A stretch of 64,000 nucleotides of DNA from Odontesthes bonariensis (GCF_027942865.1 NC_134515.1:20916227-20980226); one strand, 5' to 3'. Shown: positions 25,751 to 37,566, numbered from the stretch's first letter. Made by a program: numbers and translations. The notes: generated by a model not told the origin, from the sequence alone.

Positions 25751-28700
25751 CCTCTGTGGAGATATTTCCTAGTAAGAGTTTGAAAAACACCAGCCCAAGT
25801 GAGCAACACACGAACAGTCTGCATTTAGTCTAAGGCCTTTTCATACAGTAGTATGGGTGAAGTTGTTTTTATTAGTGTTATAATGATTTCAGAAGGGTAT
25901 GAGGGTGTTTTGCTTGAAAAACGTAAAGCAATAAACCTAAAAAATAAAAAAACTAATGGAAGTATACCAGCTGCCTGTTGAAATACTATTCAAGTCTTAT
26001 GATGGTCATCCCATTATATACAAAGTTGACAGCTTGTTGAAGGCATGATGCATCAATTGAAAACTGCTGGCTGTAACACGAAAGACACGTTGGCCACAGT
26101 TACTCTACTGAAACCGCACAATGTTACAGCAAGACACTGTCCAGCACTTGATTAAATTTAAGAATGGCAAAGTGAATACTACAACATTGTAACTGTTATT
26201 ATCTGCATGTAGTTGCAAGTCTTCTCCTTGTCAGTGCAGAGTAAGCAATTTTCCAGATTTCCCCCCACGGGGTGAGCCATGTTCTTTGGACAAAATGCCT
26301 CACACAAAAAGAGGTCTAGACTAAAGTCCATAATGTTTTGGTTCTCCCTCGATACTGAGAATCATGGGTATATTGAAGGGCTCCAAGGTTTTTAGTTTGT
26401 TATGTGAAAAAAAAAGCATCTTTTTCACAGCAGTCATTTTAATATGAACTAATCGCAGGTGTTACTAATCACACTAATTAGCATCTGTGCTTAACCACCC
26501 TTCCGAGTCTTAGTGGCGTCAGAGAGAAAAGTTTGAAACGGGTTTGTTTCCATTTCTTATGATCACTAAGTGTCTTATGTGCAGCAGACACAGAAGTCAG
26601 AGCGCTCTCAATTTGGAGAATCAGAGGTTTTTCTGATGGGAATCTGGCAACAGATGAGCAGTTACGAAGGGCAAGAAAAATGTAGGCAATAAGATTTGGT
26701 GGGAATTGTGCAAAGAAAAGAGCACAAGATTGTCACAAGGAAAGCAAAGACCAAGGTTGCAGAAACAGAGCATTCTTCCCATTCTGAAACTGCTAAAAAA
26801 AAATTAATAAATATACTGCCGACATAATATGTCAGGCATATCAGAAGTCATTTTTTTCTGTGTAAGAGGACGTGTCCATTTTGATAATAGATTTTGCAAC
26901 TTCGCACGCCTTTTATATACTGGGGGGGGGGGGCTGTGTTAACACACTAAACCAAAGAGAAACGCTAAAAAACACAATGTAGCCTCATTAAAACCTATGA
27001 AACTTTTTGTAGAAATATTACATTTTGTTTTGCCATTACTATTAAAAACATTTAAATTCACAAGCTGAAGCGTGGTTAAGTACCGTAGAGTTTCTTAGAC
27101 TGCCTGACCTGTGCTGTGTATAACATCTACAAGAGTTTTGTTTTTCCAAGAAACGTCTGCTTCATCATGTTTTTAACACACGTTGCATTACATCACTTTA
27201 CATGAGAGAAACTCCATTCAAGGCAGTATCTTGGCTGGTGTATCAGTTTCCCATGGCAGCTTTTCTAAACTGTGAAAGGGAAACTCTATTTGCATTGTAC
27301 AGGTTGTGCAGTTAAGAGCGAGTAGACAAGAACTGGAAGCTGTACAATCCATATTACAGCCACAATAGTGTTGCTGCAACATTCTTGAATTCAAGCTGGA
27401 ATATTAATTTGAAGTTAAACATTTTCAAAAGAGAGATTGAATCATGAGAGAAAGGAGCGAGCTGACCTGGCAGTCATCCAGCTCGACGATCATTTTCAGT
27501 GGTTGACAGCAGGAGGAACTGCACTACACTGAGCTGACGAGAGACACGGAAAAACTGTTTACCTTTCTGTGTTTTATTCTCTGCATCTCCCTCTCTCTGT
27601 CTCCTTTTTTCCTCTCTTCTCTACCTCTGCTACTGTCAGTCTCTCTTTCTCACCCCCTCATAATCTGATGCAGTTGTCGTCACTCTGAGAGACGTGTGTG
27701 TTTGGTTGAGAGAAGCGTTGACATGCCGCTCCTGCACATCTTTTAACAGGGACTTGTAAGTAATGGCTAATGTATCACACAGATACGGAGAAGCTCTGGC
27801 TCACTGTAAACTAACCCCACACTGATAGCAGGCAATATTCTTTCTTTTGTGTTTTTGCCAACCTGAATCACTTTCAATAACTTTAATAAGAACTTTAATC
27901 AAATGCTGTAATTTGGCACTTTGTTGGTACTAGATTCTGATCAGTATATCATTTTGTGGACTGGCAGACCAAATGAAAATTTGTTACTGGCCAACATTAC
28001 AAAGTCAGTACCAGTAACAGTGTGGCTGGGCTCCAGTGCCTTTGGCTACATAATTTTTCTCTGTCTGAAGTGTTTTCCTCTCATGCTGCCCAGCCATTGG
28101 TTTTCCTTGGTCACAACCTCACAGCTGTGGAACTTATGTCTTCTTTCCACTTATCAACTTTGGAAATCTTGCTTCACCGGGTGGTGCCACGTGGTGCATG
28201 GAACGATCATGCCATCGTAGCATGTGAAAATGATGAATGACGCAATAGAAAATGTTCCAGATTCACTGACTGGTAAAGGTTTGGCCAATTGTGAGAATGG
28301 GAACCTCCTTACAGTAAACCATCTTACCAAATCTGTTCTCGTAAAAGAAAACAAAAAAAACATCCTCCATGGCACCTGCACAATGTTTGATTCATAAAAG
28401 CATACTGAAAGACTGCTTTGTGTATACGGCTGCATATTACTACAATGTGTTAACTCTCTGAAAATATGAATCATACAGTTTCTGTTGTTTTAATGGTTTT
28501 CAAATTCCTTTGTCATTGTTCCTTGGTCATTGGACTGTGTCTTGTTAGCTTTCTTTCTCTTCAGGACATCTCCTGCTTGTGTTTGTGTGTCAGATTTTTT
28601 GGCCTGGATACCAAGGAGGGAGGCCTGTCCTGTGAAGGGGGCCTCGCACACCACTCCGACACAACCGTTTTTACATAGGCCAATGTCAAGTTTTTTCTGT

Positions 28701-29734
28701 TTTTTGTTACTTCAAAAAGTTAGCAACGTTTGCAACGTAATTTGTGACGTTAGCCAATTTGTAAGAGTTGTCAACCTGTAGAAAATTGAGAATTGAGCAT
28801 GTGGTTTAAAAGTAGTTTGATTGGGTACATTTTAAGACTTGACCAAGTCATTTGACTAAACCTAACCAAACAGGGAGCCAAGCAAAGGTAAATGGAAACC
28901 TAAAATAAATTAACTGATTCAGGTTTCCTGGATGCCATTCCCTGATTTCTGTACTGTGTCCTTACCCCCCCAACCTCCTAATGTTGACATGTCACTAAAG
29001 CAAGAACCTTTCTCTTGGGTTAAGTGAATAAAATTAATGAAAAAAAAGGACTCAATCAATCAATAGATTGCATTAGTTTTAGCAATCAATTGCCTTCCTC
29101 CAATGTCTATGCATGTAAAACATTTTCAGCTAAATCTCTATCCTTTGCTAATTCAATACCTTTAAAGTCTGGCTGAAATATTGAACTTTCCAGTGCAGCC
29201 GCAAGTACACAGTTCCTTGAGATAAATGTAGCCCTGTTTCTACGAAACCATAAAACAAACACTTTTTGGAACACATCCATATCCTTTTCAGTCTTCAGGA
29301 GAATCTCACTACTTTGTGTTTGCATGGCTGAGAAATGTTTGTGTTTGTTGTTCTGTATACAGTCTTTGTGCGAGAGGGTCAGAGTGATAGTCAGACAGAT
29401 TCTGATCCAGTGTCGAAGTAATCCTTTAAGCCAGAGGTGCTGTGTAAACTGCTCTGACCCCTGCGCTCCTGCGACGCAGTGTTTATGCTGGCTCCACTGG
29501 TATTAAACACGAGCCACATATTTTTAACATTAGGATTCTCCAGGCTCACCCGGGGCCATGTAAATAGTGGGGCTGCCCATCAGCCTCAATCAGTCAACTC
29601 ACTGCCTCACCTCCATATGTGTATATGTGTGGGTGAGTGTGTTTGATTGTGTTTATTGAAGTCCAAAGATATCAGTGTTAAAAGTCAACTCCTCAAACCC
29701 ATAGCTGTCTCCATCAGCCGCAGTTGGAGTCAGC
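25751..29734. other. noncoding stretch upstream of ngf
   Basis: No protein-coding exon is recognised. A run of 12 G lies at 26922-26933. Around 27480-27750 composition changes to a pyrimidine-rich tract followed by a strong donor-like GTAAGTAA at 27757-27764, which might mark an upstream noncoding exon of ngf. That link is inference only. Confidence 0.4.
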
Positions 29735-29972
29735 AACTGTAGCTCAGGAGGTCGTCTGCCAATCAGAGGGTTGGTGGGTCAATCCCCGGACTACAAGTGT
29801 CCCTGCATAGTCTGTAACATTGAGCAAGATGTGCTGTTTGAGTGTGTGAGAATGGGATATCGTGGCATGTAGACTGTCACCCAAGAAACACAATAGTACC
29901 ACAATGTAGAAGTATTTGCAACAACAGATATTATCTAAATGCGCTCGGCTAAACAGTGCATTTCATTTATAC
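29735..29972 (+). repeat. tRNA-derived SINE remnant
   Basis: The head contains an A-box-like TAGCTCAGGAGG (29740-29751) and a B-box-like GGGTCAATCC (29776-29785) at tRNA spacing, so it descends from a tRNA-type RNA polymerase III promoter. The body that follows carries the words AGCAAGATGTGCTG and TGTGTGAGAATGGG, familiar from a fish SINE-like repeat. It does not fold as a complete cloverleaf and is diverged, so it is not a functional tRNA. Confidence 0.6.
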
Positions 29973-31325
29973 CTAAGTAAAATACTTGAGTTCCTATGCA
30001 AACACCATCACAGTTACTTCTCATCACTTCCTAGTAGATCACCATGCGTAGAAAATAAAGGCACAAAAAAAGAACAAGAAAATCATGTCCCTTGACAATT
30101 CTTAGCTTGTGGGAAAATACCTGAAGAGGGATTTAAGGCACTAAATATCCCTCTTGCAGCCTATTTGATATTTCTAATGGGAACAGAGCCAGTGACATTT
30201 TGATACGTCTCAGCTGCTTGACAGGGTCTTTGTCGACTGATGTTCAAAGCAAAGCAGGCAACAGTGACCCCTTCTGGTTGACATCTGCCACAGTGGGAGG
30301 ATTCAAGTACAAGTACATTCTCCAGAACATCTGACTGCTACAGAAGCTTAAGACAAAAATAGAAAATGTTTCCTGTTTGCAGAGATTATCATTCATCATT
30401 AACTGCTTCATGAGCTGTTCTATATCCAGCCAGAGGCCTGCTCCTCTCACAACAAGGTGGTAAAATGAAACGTGTAAAGGTAAATATTTACAACACCCGT
30501 AAGCTTTGAGGTATTCCAACACCGAACCAGCATGATATTTCTTTTACAAAACATTGCAGATAAGTCTAAAATACTGACAGGTCAGTTTAAACTCACCTCA
30601 GTGACCTTCTGAGTGTTTGCGTGGGAGGACTTGTGTGTTCATACACACCATGGTATCCAAGCATGTAAACAATCCTTCAAAACAGTCTTACAAGCATTCC
30701 AACATCCACATGAATGGCATGTCTGTTTAGAAACTTCCTGTGAGTATGACTAATTTTGAATGCAGGTGTTCACTTCCTCTGTTATTGGCACATGTGCGAG
30801 GTTCTATACATTGAATATATAGTACATAGCATCTAATGAGGTGTGAAATTCCCCACGTTCAAATAGCTTTCAAGTCTGAGCTCTAGGAGTTAAACATGGT
30901 GAGTGTGTGTGTGTGTGTACTTTGCATTAGATTAGGTCAAAAAATGATAAACGGAATATTACTGAAAAAAGGTGGTGAAAAAAGATTGAGTGGTGAGCTT
31001 TGCAGCCCAAACAAAATCATCCTCATCCCTCTTCAACCACGTTTATCTGCTTGATTGACGTCAGTGTAGATTTTAAACTCGCACTCACACTATCTCAGTG
31101 ATGTGTGTGATTATATTTTGACCCTTTAATTGGAACTTCGAATAAACATTGTTTTCAGACGATCCCTTCCATTCTTTTGAATAATCAATACAAGGATGTG
31201 CTTCACTTAGTTCTCATCTGTATTTTAGATTAACTGTAAATAAATAGTTTCAACCTAACTTTAAAAAGTTGAAACTGCAGATGGTTTTTGTAAAAATGTC
31301 ATTCGTCCAAATGTGTGTGTTGCAG
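29973..31325. other. noncoding stretch upstream of ngf
   Basis: AT-rich sequence with a short (GT)n run at 30901-30918. Nothing coding is seen. It lies 1-2 kb before the ngf coding exon and could be intron or promoter of that gene. Confidence 0.4.
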
Positions 31326-31433
31326 AGCTGTGGTTCAGGGGGTCCAGGTGGCAGGCATGAGGGGCCCGGCCTGCATTGGAGTCTGGCTATAGAGTCCACA
31401 GGGGCTCCCTCTTCAACTGGACACATTCCACAG
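31326..31433 (+). other. candidate 5' noncoding exon of ngf
   Basis: This 108-bp GC-richer block sits between an acceptor (TGTGTGTTGCAG) and a donor (CCACAG followed by GTACAT). It lies 0.65 kb before the acceptor of the ngf coding exon. Spliced to that exon, the ngf frame meets a TGA at 31358-31360 and no in-frame ATG after it, so the exon would be untranslated. It would carry a short upstream ORF (ATG at 31357, 11 codons, ending in TAG). Upstream untranslated exons are normal for NGF genes. RNA reads spanning 31433 to 32088 would confirm it. Confidence 0.35.
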
Positions 31434-32098
31434 GTACATAAACACTCACTACAGCAATGCGCCAAAAAAGACACACCCAAAGATCTTGCTGTGGTGGGAA
31501 AATGGACAAAACCTTTGTTGTTAACAGATCGATTATATGTCAAAAAACACCCATTTTTACTCAATCCATAAAAACACTATTTCTCACAATCAAATAGGTA
31601 ATTTATTCATACAGTTAAATACAACCCATACTGGTGTCCTGTAAAGTATAGCTCCTTCGAGCGTAAAGTTGGGTACTCGTCAGAGCAACATTACTTGGGC
31701 AGGGTTAGATATCAAAATTACTTTGGAAGGCTTAAAAAACAATAATGGCTATAATAAACTCTTTACAACATGACCACCACCCAAATGGATGCCATTCTTA
31801 CACTTCATATGCAGTTGCTAACACAACATGTAATTACAATATAATTACTGAACGTAATTATAGGTCGTAGCTGCCTACATTAACAATGCAACAAAGCATT
31901 AATTATACGTTAACCAATAAGCACATTTTAGGGGAGAAGAATGCTGAAAAAAATTAAAGCTGACAGATCTATCAGCACCAGAAAAATTCCTTGTAAATCT
32001 CAACACAGTCTGTAAAGTCACTGCTTTTTGAGAGAAATCATAAAGAATTTAAGCATTTTAACGTTTTTTTTTTTCTGTTCCCCTCAGGACGTGTGCCC

Positions 32099-32989
32099 AT
32101 GAGGTCGTCACCACTGGTCCTGCTCCTCCTGATCGGCGTCCAGGCTGTACTGAACATGGGAGGTGGACTGGCCCGCAGCGCCGGGGCAGCCAACCACAAA
32201 ATAGGACAGCAGACAGTAGCCAATCACAGAGCAGGACGGCAGGACACAGCAGCCAAGGACCATCTTTCAGAGGACCATACTTCAAAGCACCATCACAGGA
32301 CCAGTCACCACAGGACCAAGAGGCCCCATCAGGCAGCTTCACACATGCCAGACAGGAGCCCTCTTATCAGGCAGTCCACACTGGGTTCCTCCCCTGACCC
32401 CTCCAGCCCAGTTGTGGACCCCAAGCTCTTCTCTAAGAGACGTTACCGCCCCTCACCTCGTGTTGTATTCAGTGAGGTGCCTCCATCGCATGACGCCCTG
32501 GCAGGTGAGGGCTATGACATAGAAGGGGTGAGGGGGGTGAGGGTAAGGCGCAGAGCGGGATCACACACCATGCATCGAGGAGAATACTCAGTATGTGACA
32601 GCATAAATAACTGGGTAGGCAACCTGACACGAGCCACAGACATAGCTGGAAATGAGGTGACAGTTTTACCCAATGTTACAATCAACAACGTGGTGAAGAA
32701 ACAGTTCTTTTATGAGACCACCTGTCGATCACCAACACACAGGGGCTCTGGGACCGCAAATGGGGGACGGCCCGGGGGACGGGGTGGCAAACAGGGTTCC
32801 AAACCGGGCAACTCAGGCTGCCTTGGCATCGACAACCGTCACTGGAACTCTTACTGCACCAACACACACATATTCGTTAGTGCCCTCACCACCTTCAAGG
32901 AACGGACAGCCTGGCGTTTCATCCGCATCAATGCCGCGTGTGTGTGCGTTCTCAGCCGGAAGTCTTGGGGGGGAAGGCTTGGGCACTGA
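32099..32989 (+). CDS. ngf: nerve growth factor, neurotrophin-6-like precursor
   Basis: Secreted neurotrophin precursor of 296 residues, whose family signals through Trk-type receptors and p75 to support sensory and sympathetic neurons. Coding lies in one exon, as in the family; an acceptor (CCCTCAG, exon from 32088) precedes the ATG at 32099. Residues 1 to about 19 form a signal peptide. The pro-region holds the family block VDPKLFSKRRYRPSPRV (106-122), and RVRRR (148-152) is the furin-type site, giving a mature chain of 144 residues. Six knot cysteines (166, 209, 241, 253, 281, 283) have NGF spacing, except that the 209-241 gap is 22 residues longer. That insert is rich in Gly, Arg and Lys, as described for fish neurotrophin-6. 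Sequons occur at N175 and N192. Teleosts keep two NGF paralogues; this is the insert-bearing one. tspan2 lies downstream in the same orientation, as at the human locus. Confidence 0.96.
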   Translation: MRSSPLVLLLLIGVQAVLNMGGGLARSAGAANHKIGQQTVANHRAGRQDTAAKDHLSEDHTSKHHHRTSHHRTKRPHQAASHMPDRSPLIRQSTLGSSPDPSSPVVDPKLFSKRRYRPSPRVVFSEVPPSHDALAGEGYDIEGVRGVRVRRRAGSHTMHRGEYSVCDSINNWVGNLTRATDIAGNEVTVLPNVTINNVVKKQFFYETTCRSPTHRGSGTANGGRPGGRGGKQGSKPGNSGCLGIDNRHWNSYCTNTHIFVSALTTFKERTAWRFIRINAACVCVLSRKSWGGRLGH

Positions 32990-33351
32990 CTGAGGAGGAC
33001 AACTCCAGAACACTGAACTATGAACCAAGCACACACACACATTTCTCTTAAACAGCCACTGCAGCTTTATTGCCAATACTGTAGTCCTTTCCCCCACCTC
33101 CAAACAACACACTCCCACTGACCACAGCATTCAATCCACACACACGCACACACACTTTCATTCAACCCCTCAGTCCCTGACCCTACCTCAGTCAGAGAAG
33201 TCCTGGTTATTTTAAGTTATGAGGACTGCATGTCATATTTATGGTTTATACAGTCAAATATGAAAATATATACAGTATGTGTATATATACAAAATGAGTT
33301 CAAGCTTTTAATGTTGATGTTATTGTTGTTGTGTTGTTCATGCTGTTATTT

Positions 33352-33357
33352 ATTAAA
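33352..33357 (+). terminator. ngf polyadenylation signal
   Basis: ATTAAA, the commonest variant signal, lies 363 bp after the ngf stop codon. It follows a 3' UTR with CA-rich and AT-rich patches and is the first plausible signal after the gene. Confidence 0.5.
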
Positions 33358-34389
33358 CGCCTCAGTACTTGCCTGGTTTGTGGTGTCAATTTAAGATGTG
33401 GTTCCTCACATCTGAACTTTAAAGCTCCTCCGTCACTGGATTAATATTATTTGAATGATCACACGTCTCTGGAGTGTCCCTCAACTCAAGGCTGCTTTCC
33501 AGTCACGTTGAGCTCACTCTTTTTATTTAAACTTCTACATAGTTACAATTTTCCCTTCATATTTCCATGTTCTAAGGGAAACAGTTCTGCTTCTTTGTTT
33601 TTTCTGTTTCTTAGTTATCTTTTTTGTAACTACGAGAACAAAATATCTTGATAAAGATGGTTCCAAACAACTTCCCAAGTGTTTTAAGTCAGTCAAAAAT
33701 AACAAGAACCTGAGAAACTAGATCCATCTCCTTACTGTGATTTATTCGAAATTTCAGGTGACTTGTTTCAGGTGACCTTAGCCTCTCCTCAAGACAGCTG
33801 ATACAGTGCAGAATTAGCCCCAGGAGAACACAGATCAGAAAGCTGTCACCTGAGAAATTCATAGCGGATCCAGACTCTTTCCAGCGTGCAGGAATGTTTT
33901 TTCCCACTTTACAATGATGAGCGCAGTCAGCATTTCGTGCAAACGGAGGAACATTGATCAGCTGTGATTCTCAGAGCAGTGAGGGAGAATTCTTGACACC
34001 TTGGAAAACCACTGAGCACTTGAAGGAGGTCCTGGGCAGTCTATAATTGGAAATAATGTGGAAGATAAAGACAAAGGAGGTGAAAAACTTATGAGAAACA
34101 AACAACTTCCTGTATTTCTAAAAAATATTTGGTCCACCAAATGAATGAACCACCAGAAATGTCTCAAGAATGATCTCATAGCCTCCTCTAAAAAACTGAT
34201 TAGGGATCTGAAAATAAAACTCACTAAAGCCTGAAAAGCACTTCCACTAGAGATTTTCATTAAATAGATTGTCATAAGAAAGGGTTAGTTTACGGCAGAA
34301 ATCTTTACAAGATGTGGATGACTAAAAGTAACTTTCAAGTGAAACTGTAAAACTACAAATCTGAAGAAAGAAAAAAAAATAGAAAGATC
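33358..34389. other. intergenic, nothing firm
   Basis: No exon recognised. A minus-strand frame at 34275-33958 (105 codons) has no domain or repeat family I can name and is probably chance. Confidence 0.4.
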
Positions 34390-34867
34390 CATCGTCCATC
34401 GTACTCAAAGTCATCATTCACGTCGTAAATATCCTGCCATGTTGCATAAAACTAGCAGTAATAAACTCCGTGTGAAGTTAGCCGACTGTCACAGAGCACC
34501 GAGTAAATAACCTGTGCTGCAGCGGCACTCGTCAATGAAGTCATCCCACTAGATCCGTGTGTAGAAAGCTTTCTATAAGCCCCTCAATAGCCCTGGATAA
34601 CAACAACTTGGCAGCTATGAACTAACAGTGCAATAGTACGCGTTCAGTCATTCATTCGTCTTAAAGTATTGGTGAAATAAAGACAGATAATGCCCTATTT
34701 AGAGGCTGTATTGTCTATGCCCTGTTCTCTCCCGTTATATGGATATACGCAGATCTCCAATGATCTAAATATCTTCCGAAGGACTTTCACCAAACTGTTA
34801 TCGGTGAGTAGATGAACGGATTTATGCCAGAAATAAGGTCCAGGTTTAAAAAAAACGAACTTATCCT
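34390..34867 (-). mobile_element. fragment of a DNA transposon ending at TTAA
   Basis: Read on the minus strand the block starts right after a TTAA (34868-34871) with AGGATAAGTTCG, a start similar to the other AG-starting termini in this window. It continues with unique-looking, GC-richer sequence. A short acidic stretch near 34415-34385 (DVNDDFEYDG) recalls the N-terminal part of accessory proteins in fish DNA transposons. No matching second terminus is visible, so the copy is truncated. The left limit is approximate. Confidence 0.4.
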
Positions 34868-35056
34868 TTAAAATCTACCCTAAACTAAAGACCTTTCAGA
34901 CGGCCTTAAAATAATACATACATAGACAATGCAACAATTACTGTTTAACATTTGCAACTTTATGCATCAAACTGGGCCAATAGAGGGCAATTGTAATTGC
35001 ACAGATCTGTGCTGTTATACTTTTTTCTCACATACATTTTTTAATCACAAGTAAAA

Positions 35057-36010
35057 GTCCATCCATCCATCCATTTTCTACACAGAGCCTATCCCAAATG
35101 TCATCGGGCGAGAGGCAGGATACAGCCTGGACAGATTGCCAGTCAATAGCCGCTTTCGGACAGACCGTTCTAAGAAAGTAGTTATCAGAACTACCCTCCT
35201 CGAATTTCGTTCTGATAACTATCCTTCCCCAGCGGAACTGTTTCAGTCTGCATTCGCACATGAGTCGGGACCTGATAGGGACTGATGCGCCGCGCGCAGC
35301 CGTCTGCTTCAGTGACGTGTTAGCCGTTAGCCGTTTAGCGCTACATTCAAACACAAAACAAAACGGTAAAAGTAAGGAGAGTAGAAAAAACACCACCAAG
35401 AAGCTAATATGGAGAGCGGGGAGGCCACTGTGTTTATGATCTGCATGATGGTGATATTAATCATGGACATCAATCACATCAGGCGTCTAATATCGAGGCT
35501 GGAAAAGCTCACAGAGAGAGTCAGGAGACGATACTTTTTTATTTCATGAAGGAAGAAAGGAGAGCAGAGCGCTGCAGACAAATGAGACCAGTGTAAGTTT
35601 AACTTATTAAACACCCGCCGGTTGTGTCTGTGTCATATGAGGAAACATTTCAGCCGTGATAGCATGACATGGGGCGTAGCTACCGACCACCACACACCTC
35701 CTTCAGATCGTTCTATAGAACCATGAAAAGACCCGACCTCGGAGAAGGAGCTAAATAGTTATAGGAACTAAGGGAGAAAGCCCCGAGTTCCTGTATGTCC
35801 GAACACGGGAGAAAACGGCCCCGCGGATTAAAAGGTTATTAGAACTGCCAAAGGTTCCTACAGTCCGAAAGTGGCTATTAGGGTCAATTTAGAGTCCCCA
35901 GTTAACCTGACATGCAGGTTTTTGGGCAGTGGTAGGAGGAGGAAGTACCTGGAGAGAACCCACGCATTCATGGGAAGAACATGCAAACTCCATATGGACA
36001 AAACAAAACG
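35057..36010 (-). repeat. CATC-type repeat split by a DNA transposon
   Basis: The first part (35057-35146) runs from (CATCCATC)n through GGCGAGAGGCAGGATACAGC to GCCAGTC. The second part (35879-36010) resumes with CAATTTAGAGTCCCC, TTAACCTGACATGCAGG and GGAGAGAACCCACGCATTC, and ends with AACATGCAAACTCCATA. Both halves are successive segments of the same fish repeat, and the 727-bp transposon lies between them. Roughly 60-80 bp of the middle are missing relative to the copy at 36070, either lost at the insertion or absent before. Confidence 0.8.
35149..35875. mobile_element. nested non-autonomous DNA transposon with TA duplication
   Basis: The termini are inverted repeats: GCCGCTTTCGGAC at the left and, read inward on the other strand, GCCACTTTCGGAC at the right. 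TA flanks each end, though an AT reading is equally possible. Subterminal inverted repeats occur, for example GTTATCAGAAC and GTTCTGATAAC near 35180-35220. It holds a 46-codon frame (35409-35549) but no transposase, so it depends on another element. TA would fit Tc1/mariner and the termini are also reminiscent of PIF/Harbinger; the class stays open. It interrupts a CATC-type repeat and is therefore younger. Confidence 0.7.
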
Positions 36011-36069
36011 TAGACAATTTTGTGTAAGATAACCTGCAACACACCTTGCCAGACACACTTAACAAAACT

Positions 36070-36293
36070 TCCATTTTCAATACCTGCTTAATCCAACTGT
36101 AGGGTTGCGGGGGGTCGGAGCCTATCCCAGAGGTACACCCTGGACAGGTCTCCAGTCCATCACAGGGCCACACAGAGATGAGCGAGACAAACATCCACAC
36201 ACAATTTAGAGAAACCAATTAACCTAACATGCATGCTTTTGGATGGTGGGAGGAAGCCAGAAGGCGACAGTGCTAACCACCACACCAAACCTT
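36070..36293 (-). repeat. second local copy of the CATC-type repeat
   Basis: It carries the family words in order: TCCATTTTCAATACC, GGGTTGCGGGGGGTCGGAGCC (36109-36129), TACACCCTGGACAGG, CCAGTCCATCACAGGGCC, AATTTAGAG, TAACCTAACATGCATGC, GGGAGGAAGCC and TGCTAACCACCACACC. The simple (CATC)n tail is nearly gone. This copy retains the middle missing from the split copy just upstream. Confidence 0.8.
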
Positions 36294-37566
36294 GTTTAAA
36301 ACAATTCTTGAAAACCAATGTTCCTCCACAAAATAAGTAAACAAGGCTGGTATTAAGTGAATGGTTCATAGCACATCTTGCAAAGCAAATTTGCAAATCT
36401 TCAGAAGAACAATCTGATGCAATAAAATATGGAAACTTAACAATTGCTGAATGTCCCACAGGAGTTACATGCTTTGTCTCATCAGCTGTTCACACTCATC
36501 TCTGGGTCAACATGGGATAGGTGAGTGTCGCAGATATTCGCAACCGATGGGTAAGATATTTCACACACACCACGTGTGTGCGTCTCCTTGTTCACATGAA
36601 GCATCTCTTTTACATGACTATGCTGCCCTCTTATGGTCATGAGTGAAATTGTATTTAATTGATTGTGCCAGAAGAACAGTCTCCTCCCACTTGCCCTCTT
36701 CCCCTTCCTCTCTCTCAATTTCAAGCACTGTGTGTGTTGCCAGGAAACCTCATCACAGCGAGGCTGTTTGATCAAAGGTTTTTTTTTCCTTTTTATTCCT
36801 CTTCTACGTAAGAGGATTTTTGTAATTTTCTTTACAATAATTTAGTGATCTGCCGCTAATCAAAATTAGTAAAAAAATAAAATCTGAATTTTGAGAAAAA
36901 TGTCAAAATTCTGAGAAAAAGTCAGAACTCACTCCACAGTGGCCCTAACCCTCTTCCGTAAACTTCAGATAACCTCTCGTTTTAGCAGAGGTTGCACACA
37001 GGCGGTTCCCTGTTTCCTCTTAATGTTGCAGCAGTAGCTGTGAATTTCTAGGCTGTAGGAACAAGTAAAAATAGAAAGAGATGATGTGAAAATCAAACTT
37101 TTATTTTAGATGATGTTCCTATGAACATCTTTGAAACTTTTCTGAATTATTTGGAAGTTACATTGATAACTTGTGAACATTGTGAATTAAAAGCCTTCTC
37201 TTTATTCCACAGAAAGTATTAAAGAACTATTACACACATCACTAACCTCACTGGGAGCACTTGTCAGCCCGCTTTTGTACTTTGCATAAATAAACAGCTA
37301 GAGACTTTGACTGGAAATAAGTTATCGGTTTGAACAGTAGATGGTAGCCTACCACTATGCCAAGTCCTGACACCATCATTTGTGTCTAAAGTCTCCTTCA
37401 GGTTGGTTGTTGGAATGACGAGTTTTCAGCCTTGTGATCCCCTAATTGTATTTGTGAAATAGAGAATTTGTACAAAGCCACAGTCGATTTGAGGCACACA
37501 GTCAATCAATAATGACCTCTGAGCGTCAAAAAAGAGTGGGACCCTGAGGTAGAGAAGGGTAGAACA
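36294..37566. other. intergenic, nothing recognised
   Basis: Apart from the small tandem repeat at 36877-36928, no gene or transposon with clear ends is visible. A short palindrome-like CACACACCACGTGTGTGCG lies at 36562-36580. Confidence 0.4.
36877..36928. repeat. short TCAGAATTYTGAGAAAAA tandem repeat
   Basis: Two to three tandem units of about 18 bp alternate a TGAATTTTGAGAAAAA-like and a TCAAAATTCTGAGAAAAA-like version and end in GTCAGAACT. Each unit is itself partly palindromic around AATT. Such arrays are scattered in fish genomes. Confidence 0.55.

Noticed and set aside
29735-29810. tRNA gene suggested by A-box and B-box words
   Set aside because: The arms do not pair into a cloverleaf, and the sequence continues as a SINE body.
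32093-32098. GTG start two codons before the ngf ATG
   Set aside because: The ATG at 32099 is a proper start directly before the signal peptide; vertebrate genes of this type do not start at GTG.
32682-33130. Minus-strand frames opposite the ngf coding exon
   Set aside because: Shadows of the GC-richer coding exon with no features of their own.
33958-34275. 105-codon minus-strand frame after ngf
   Set aside because: No domain or splice evidence; composition fits chance in noncoding sequence.
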